A stretch of DNA of 64,000 nt. Origin: JAHIQC01 sp964565645. Lineage in GTDB: Bacteria > Actinomycetota > Coriobacteriia > Anaerosomatales > JAHIQC01. The number at the start of each line of letters is the position of its first letter. The stretch's first letter is position 1. Location: NCBI GenBank assembly GCA_964565645.1, contig CAZMFQ010000007.1:95430-159429 (forward strand), in the 5' to 3' direction. Below the pieces are notes generated by a model. The model made no database searches. It was not told where the DNA came from and saw only the letters and a list, made by a program, of their open reading frames with translations. The translations under genes were made by a program, and so were the position numbers. Shown piece after piece: positions 61,046 to 64,000 of the stretch.

Positions 61046-61879
61046 ATGAGCTTGTCCATCAGCAGTACCGTGCGGCTCTCGAACGGCGTGGAGATGCCGT
61101 TGCTGGGGCTCGGGACGTACAAGTCGGTCGAGCCGAGCGAGGTCCGCGCGTCGCTCGAGGCAGCGCTTGAGGCCGGGTACCGGAGCGTCGACACCGCCTC
61201 GATGTACAACAACGAGACCGTCATCGGCGAGGTCCTGGCGCATAGCGGGTTGCCGCGCGAGGAGTTGTTCGTGGCGACCAAGGTCTGGAACGACGAGCAG
61301 GGCCGCAACCGTACCCTCGACGCGTTCGACCGCTCGATGGAGCGTCTCGGGCTCGAGTATCTCGACCTGTATCTCATCCACTGGCCGATGGCGCAGTTCT
61401 ACGCCGAGACATGGGCTGCCATGCAGGAGCTCTACCGGGCCGGGCGCGTGCGCGCGATCGGGGTCTGCAACTTCCTGCCCGGACACCTCGCGTCGCTTAT
61501 CGAGGTCGCCGAGATCCCCCCGATGGTCGATCAGGTCGAGTTCCATCCGAGGCTGCAGCAGCCGGGACTGCAGGCGTACTGCCGGGCGACGGGCATCGTG
61601 CTCGAGGCCTGGGCGCCGATCATGCGTGGGCATGTCGCCGAGATCCCGGAGGTAGTGCAGATCGCCGAGGAACATGGCGTCACGCCCTATCAGGTCGCGA
61701 TCCGCTGGGTGATCCAGAAGGGCATCGTCGCGATCCCCAAGTCGGTGCACCCGGACCGGGTGCGCGCCAATGCCGACGTGTTCGGATTCGAGCTCTCGGC
61801 TCAGGAGATGGCGACCATGGGCTCGCTCGACCTCGACGAGCGGGTGGGCCGGCACCCCGACAGCTGGGGCCTCACCTGA
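61046..61879 (+). CDS. Aldo/keto reductase
   Basis: 277 aa from ATG 61046 (TTG 61043 is the alternative). Catalytic tetrad region: DTASMYNNE, VATKVWND, LYLIHWP and the phosphate/cofactor end IPKSVHPDR. Cytoplasmic NAD(P)H-dependent reductase of aldehydes or ketones; substrate unknown. It is 9 bp after the NifQ-like gene and probably shares its operon with the upstream reductase. Confidence 0.93.
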   Translation: MSLSISSTVRLSNGVEMPLLGLGTYKSVEPSEVRASLEAALEAGYRSVDTASMYNNETVIGEVLAHSGLPREELFVATKVWNDEQGRNRTLDAFDRSMERLGLEYLDLYLIHWPMAQFYAETWAAMQELYRAGRVRAIGVCNFLPGHLASLIEVAEIPPMVDQVEFHPRLQQPGLQAYCRATGIVLEAWAPIMRGHVAEIPEVVQIAEEHGVTPYQVAIRWVIQKGIVAIPKSVHPDRVRANADVFGFELSAQEMATMGSLDLDERVGRHPDSWGLT

Positions 61880-62804
61880 CGACGTAGCTTGCGATGTCGC
61901 GGGCTGCAGCGGTTTCCGCGGCAGATCCGAGCGCGTCGAGCGCCGCGGCGATGGCCGGGCTCGAGCTGCTGCCCGCGCGCACCACCGCCACGATGCGCCG
62001 GTTGACCTCGATGTCCTGAGGTTCGCGGAGCACCACGTTCGGGTACTCGGTGAACATGGCGAGCGGCGGAACGAGTGCGATTCCGAGGTCGGCTTCCACC
62101 GCAGCGAGGATGACCTGGTAGTCGTTGCTGTGGAAGTGGATCCTCGGCTCGAATCCCGCCTCGTTGGCGACCCGCACCTGCACCTCCAGGAACGGGGAAC
62201 CGTCGCGCCCCACGACCCATTGTTCCTCGGCGAGGTCCGAGATCCTGAGTGTTCCGGTCGCCGCAGGGTGGTCCCGGTGCATGGCGACGTACATCGGCTC
62301 GCGCATGAGTACGATGCGCTCGACCCCGACGTCGCGCGGGGTGGGCAGGTGGTCGAATTCGTAAGTCACGACCACGTCCATCTCGCCGATCTTGAGAGCC
62401 GGGATGCTCTCTTCGGGCTCGAGGTCGGAGACACGCAGTTCGATGCCGCGGTGTGTGCGCCGGATCTGCTCGAGGGCGGGCACCATGATCGCGCGGGCTG
62501 CGGTCGGGAACGCGCAGATCGCGAGCCGGCCCGCGAAGCCTCCTGCGACCTCGGCGATGTCGGCCTGGGCCTCCTCGAGCACGATGAGCACCTGCTCGGT
62601 GCGCGCGACCAGACGCTCGCCGGCCGCGGTGAGTCTGACCCGCCGATGTGAGCGGTCCAGCAGCGGGACGCCGGCCTCGCGCTCGAGCACGCTCATCTGC
62701 TGAGACACGGCCGAGGGCGTCATGTAGAGCGCCTCGGCGGCGGCGGCTATGCTGCCGCGCCCCGCGACTTCTCTGAGTATCCGCATGCGGTTGACGTTCA
62801 ACAT
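61872..62804 (-). CDS. LysR-family transcription regulator
   Basis: 310 aa from ATG 62804. N-terminal HTH (LREVAGRGSIAAAAEALYMTPSAVSQQMSVLEREAG region) with recognition helix SAVSQQMS, then an LTTR effector domain (about 88-290). Adjacent to the small membrane peptide gene across a 118-bp gap, its probable target by LysR convention. Ligand not inferable. Confidence 0.92.
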   Translation of the reverse strand: MLNVNRMRILREVAGRGSIAAAAEALYMTPSAVSQQMSVLEREAGVPLLDRSHRRVRLTAAGERLVARTEQVLIVLEEAQADIAEVAGGFAGRLAICAFPTAARAIMVPALEQIRRTHRGIELRVSDLEPEESIPALKIGEMDVVVTYEFDHLPTPRDVGVERIVLMREPMYVAMHRDHPAATGTLRISDLAEEQWVVGRDGSPFLEVQVRVANEAGFEPRIHFHSNDYQVILAAVEADLGIALVPPLAMFTEYPNVVLREPQDIEVNRRIVAVVRAGSSSSPAIAAALDALGSAAETAAARDIASYVVR

Positions 62805-62922
62805 TAAGTAGAACTTACGCTAGCAAGAAGGAAACGGCAATGGAACTTCACAGTCATCGGCCCGACAATAGCTATAGAAGCAGCACGAGATGCAGCAGAC
62901 ACGACAGGGTCAGGAGGCAATC
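62805..62922. promoter_or_regulatory. Divergent control region between LysR gene and small membrane peptide
   Basis: Contains AAGT-AGA-ACTT (about 62811-62821) and a second GAACTT near 62844, in addition to a -10-like TATAG (about 62873-62877). The repeated GAACTT halves are candidates for LysR binding; nothing else is evident. Confidence 0.4.
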
Positions 62923-63024
62923 ATGTTCATGGACAGCTTCAGCGAGGGCAACGTGTACTACACCCGCGCGCTGGCGATCCTTGGCGTGGTCATCGCGATC
63001 GCCGCGATCGCCTCGGCACTCTAG
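62923..63024 (+). CDS. 33-residue membrane peptide opposite the LysR gene
   Basis: 33 aa from ATG 62923 with AGGAGG at the right distance. Short polar head (MFMDSFSEGNVYYTRA) and one clean hydrophobic helix of about 18 residues (LAILGVVIAIAAIASAL). A strong terminator follows within 70 bp, so it has a complete transcription unit. Could be a regulated membrane peptide or toxin-like protein; no Lys/Arg-rich tail as in type I toxins. It was too short for ordinary gene calling. Confidence 0.55.
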   Translation: MFMDSFSEGNVYYTRALAILGVVIAIAAIASAL

Positions 63025-63053
63025 GACCGCCCTCTCCAAGGTAGGTTTCTCCC

Positions 63054-63091
63054 GCCGTCACCGGTGCCCGCCGGTGGCGGCGCTCCGTTTT
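63054..63091 (+). terminator. Rho-independent terminator after the small membrane peptide
   Basis: GCCGTCACCGG (63054-63064) pairs with CCGGTGGCGGC (63071-63081), one G-U pair, loop TGCCCG, then GTTTT (63087-63091). Confidence 0.65.
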
Positions 63092-63203
63092 CCGGGCCTG
63101 ATGCCGCACGGATGCGGGCGCGCACGCCGCCGCCTCGCGGGTACACTGGAGCTGACGGCCCATCGCGCCATCCGGCGCGGCGAGCACATCCGGAGAACCG
63201 GGC

Positions 63204-63722
63204 ATGGCACGAGCGCTTCTCGACACCTTCCGCAACCCAGGGACCGCCGGCGGTCCCGAACTCGCCGATGAACCGGTGCTGTGCCGCACGGGCCCGCACT
63301 GGATTTCGCAGGACGTCACCGTGGGGCTCGCCGGGGCGACCGTGTTCGCGTGGTTCGCCGGGGTCGCGGCGGGTATCGACGGATGGCGCCTCGCGCTTCT
63401 GCCGGGGATCCCGCTCATGTTGCGTCTCGCGTTCGATCTCCCGCGCTACTGGCGCTTCGAGACGGTGGTCACCACGAGGCGGATCGTCATCAACATCGGG
63501 ACCGTGCGCGACATCTACCACACACTGCGCGTCCGCGATGTGGTCGGCGTCGAACTGAGGGAGAACCTCCTCGGCAGGCTGCTCGGTTTCGGCGAGGTCA
63601 TCCTCGAGCTCGAGGGCGTCGACGCCGAGGGGCAGGTACACCGGGGGGTGTACGCGCTCGATTACGTGCGCCGCCCGCGCGAACTGCGGGACGCGATCGT
63701 CGAGGCGACCGAGCGGGTCTAG
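63204..63722 (+). CDS. Membrane protein with bPH_2-like (PH) domain
   Basis: 172 aa from ATG 63204. Two N-terminal spans (about 38-75) then a beta-rich cytoplasmic domain with TTRRIVINIGTVRDIYHTLRVRDV and GFGEVILELEG, typical of bacterial PH domains (YdbS/YdbT-like). The fold often mediates protein or lipid contact in membrane stress systems. Exact role unknown. Confidence 0.8.
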   Translation: MARALLDTFRNPGTAGGPELADEPVLCRTGPHWISQDVTVGLAGATVFAWFAGVAAGIDGWRLALLPGIPLMLRLAFDLPRYWRFETVVTTRRIVINIGTVRDIYHTLRVRDVVGVELRENLLGRLLGFGEVILELEGVDAEGQVHRGVYALDYVRRPRELRDAIVEATERV

Positions 63723-63725
63723 CTC

Positions 63726-64000
63726 CTACCAGCCCCTGCTCGCGCCGCCGCCGCCCGAGGAGCCACCGCCGAAGCCGCCCCCGCCGCCGAACCCACCGCC
63801 CGAGGAGCCGCCGCCGCGATAGGAGCTGCCGCTCGTCCGGCCGCCCTGATAGCTCGAGTAGTCGCGCGTCCGCTGCTGCCCCTGCGAGCGCGCGCTGTAG
63901 TCGCGGTTGAGCTGGTCGAACGTGCCGCCGCCGGCCGCGCGGTCGCGCGCCGGGGAGGCGGCCGCGTCGCGGGCCGGCGCGTTCTCGGGCCGCTGCACGC
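63726..64000 (-). CDS. Gly/Ser-rich C-terminal end of a longer protein (5' part outside window)
   Basis: Only the last ~90 residues are visible; the frame is open to the right edge, so the start lies beyond it. The end is extremely Gly-rich (GGGSSGGGFGGGGGFGGGSSGGGG region) after a polar QRTRDYSSY block. Such tails occur in DUF3300-type and RNA- or wall-binding proteins; the identity cannot be settled here. Confidence 0.6.
   Translation of the reverse strand, partial: VQRPENAPARDAAASPARDRAAGGGTFDQLNRDYSARSQGQQRTRDYSSYQGGRTSGSSYRGGGSSGGGFGGGGGFGGGSSGGGGASRGW

Noticed and set aside
62840..63271. 143-residue frame overlapping the small membrane peptide
   Set aside because: Runs through the terminator and into the next gene with no homology and biased Arg/Ser composition.

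Overview
The window is GC-rich, densely coded bacterial DNA with short gaps, many ATGA/TGATG stop-start overlaps and frequent GTG/TTG starts behind strong AGGAGG-type ribosome sites. The gene set (Crp/Fnr regulator with hydroxylamine reductase, Trk potassium uptake, an rpsF-ssb-rpsR-DUF2232-rplI-dnaB block, cell-wall-binding-repeat 2 surface protein, DUF5679, TIGR01906/DUF1461, anaerobic-type redox proteins) points to a high-GC Gram-positive, probably anaerobic or facultative, actinobacterium; a deep Coriobacteriia-type lineage is my best guess, by inference only. No stretch over 300 bases lacks a gene. I see no insertion sequence, prophage, CRISPR array or rRNA.

Layout. 1-2855: degenerate sensor protein and two membrane proteins. 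2840-6536: nitrosative-stress island (Crp/Fnr regulator divergent from ygbA-like, ferredoxin, hcp and a small c-type haem protein) with an FNR-type palindrome between the divergent genes. 6712-13231: M28 peptidase, CcsA-like protein, glycosyltransferase-like protein, membrane diguanylate cyclase, DUF1461 protein, zinc-ribbon DUF5679 protein. 13448-17147: Trk K+ uptake operon with a 48-residue membrane protein between trkA and trkH, then tRNA-Gly(CCC). 17251-18354: M23-like envelope protein behind two perfect LexA (SOS) boxes. 18332-22785: ribosomal/replication block. 22814-31797: glutaredoxin-like protein, FAD oxidoreductase, and a seven-gene TetR-ABC-2-HlyD efflux operon with its own operator. 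32029-38660: purA, small conserved proteins, SDR, MacB-type ABC pair with PadR regulator and palindromic operator. 38828-46204: surface protein, purD, radical-SAM protein, purE, pilin. 46342-53093: ArgZ-type ornithine cyclodeaminase, msrA, PocR/PAS histidine kinase, msrB, cysK with an Rrf2 regulator. 53156-58406: copper-handling module ending in a three-HMA copper ATPase. 58504-64000: hisG, DUF427, a short-chain reductase, a NifQ-like gene, aldo/keto reductase, LysR regulator, small membrane peptide, PH-domain protein and a partial Gly-rich protein.

Main discovery. Two genes carry an in-frame TGA exactly where a functional cysteine belongs, each followed at about 10-16 nt by a hairpin with a G/U-containing apical loop, as in bacterial SECIS elements. 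They are msrA (47659-48357, Sec38 in the GCFWG catalytic motif) and a NifQ-family protein (60677-61036, Sec100 as the first ligand of C-x4-C-x2-C-x5-C). The first is a known selenoprotein type. I do not know of the second as a described selenoprotein. Automated calling truncates both. No selA/selB/selC/selD is in the window, so the claim depends on finding them elsewhere in the genome.
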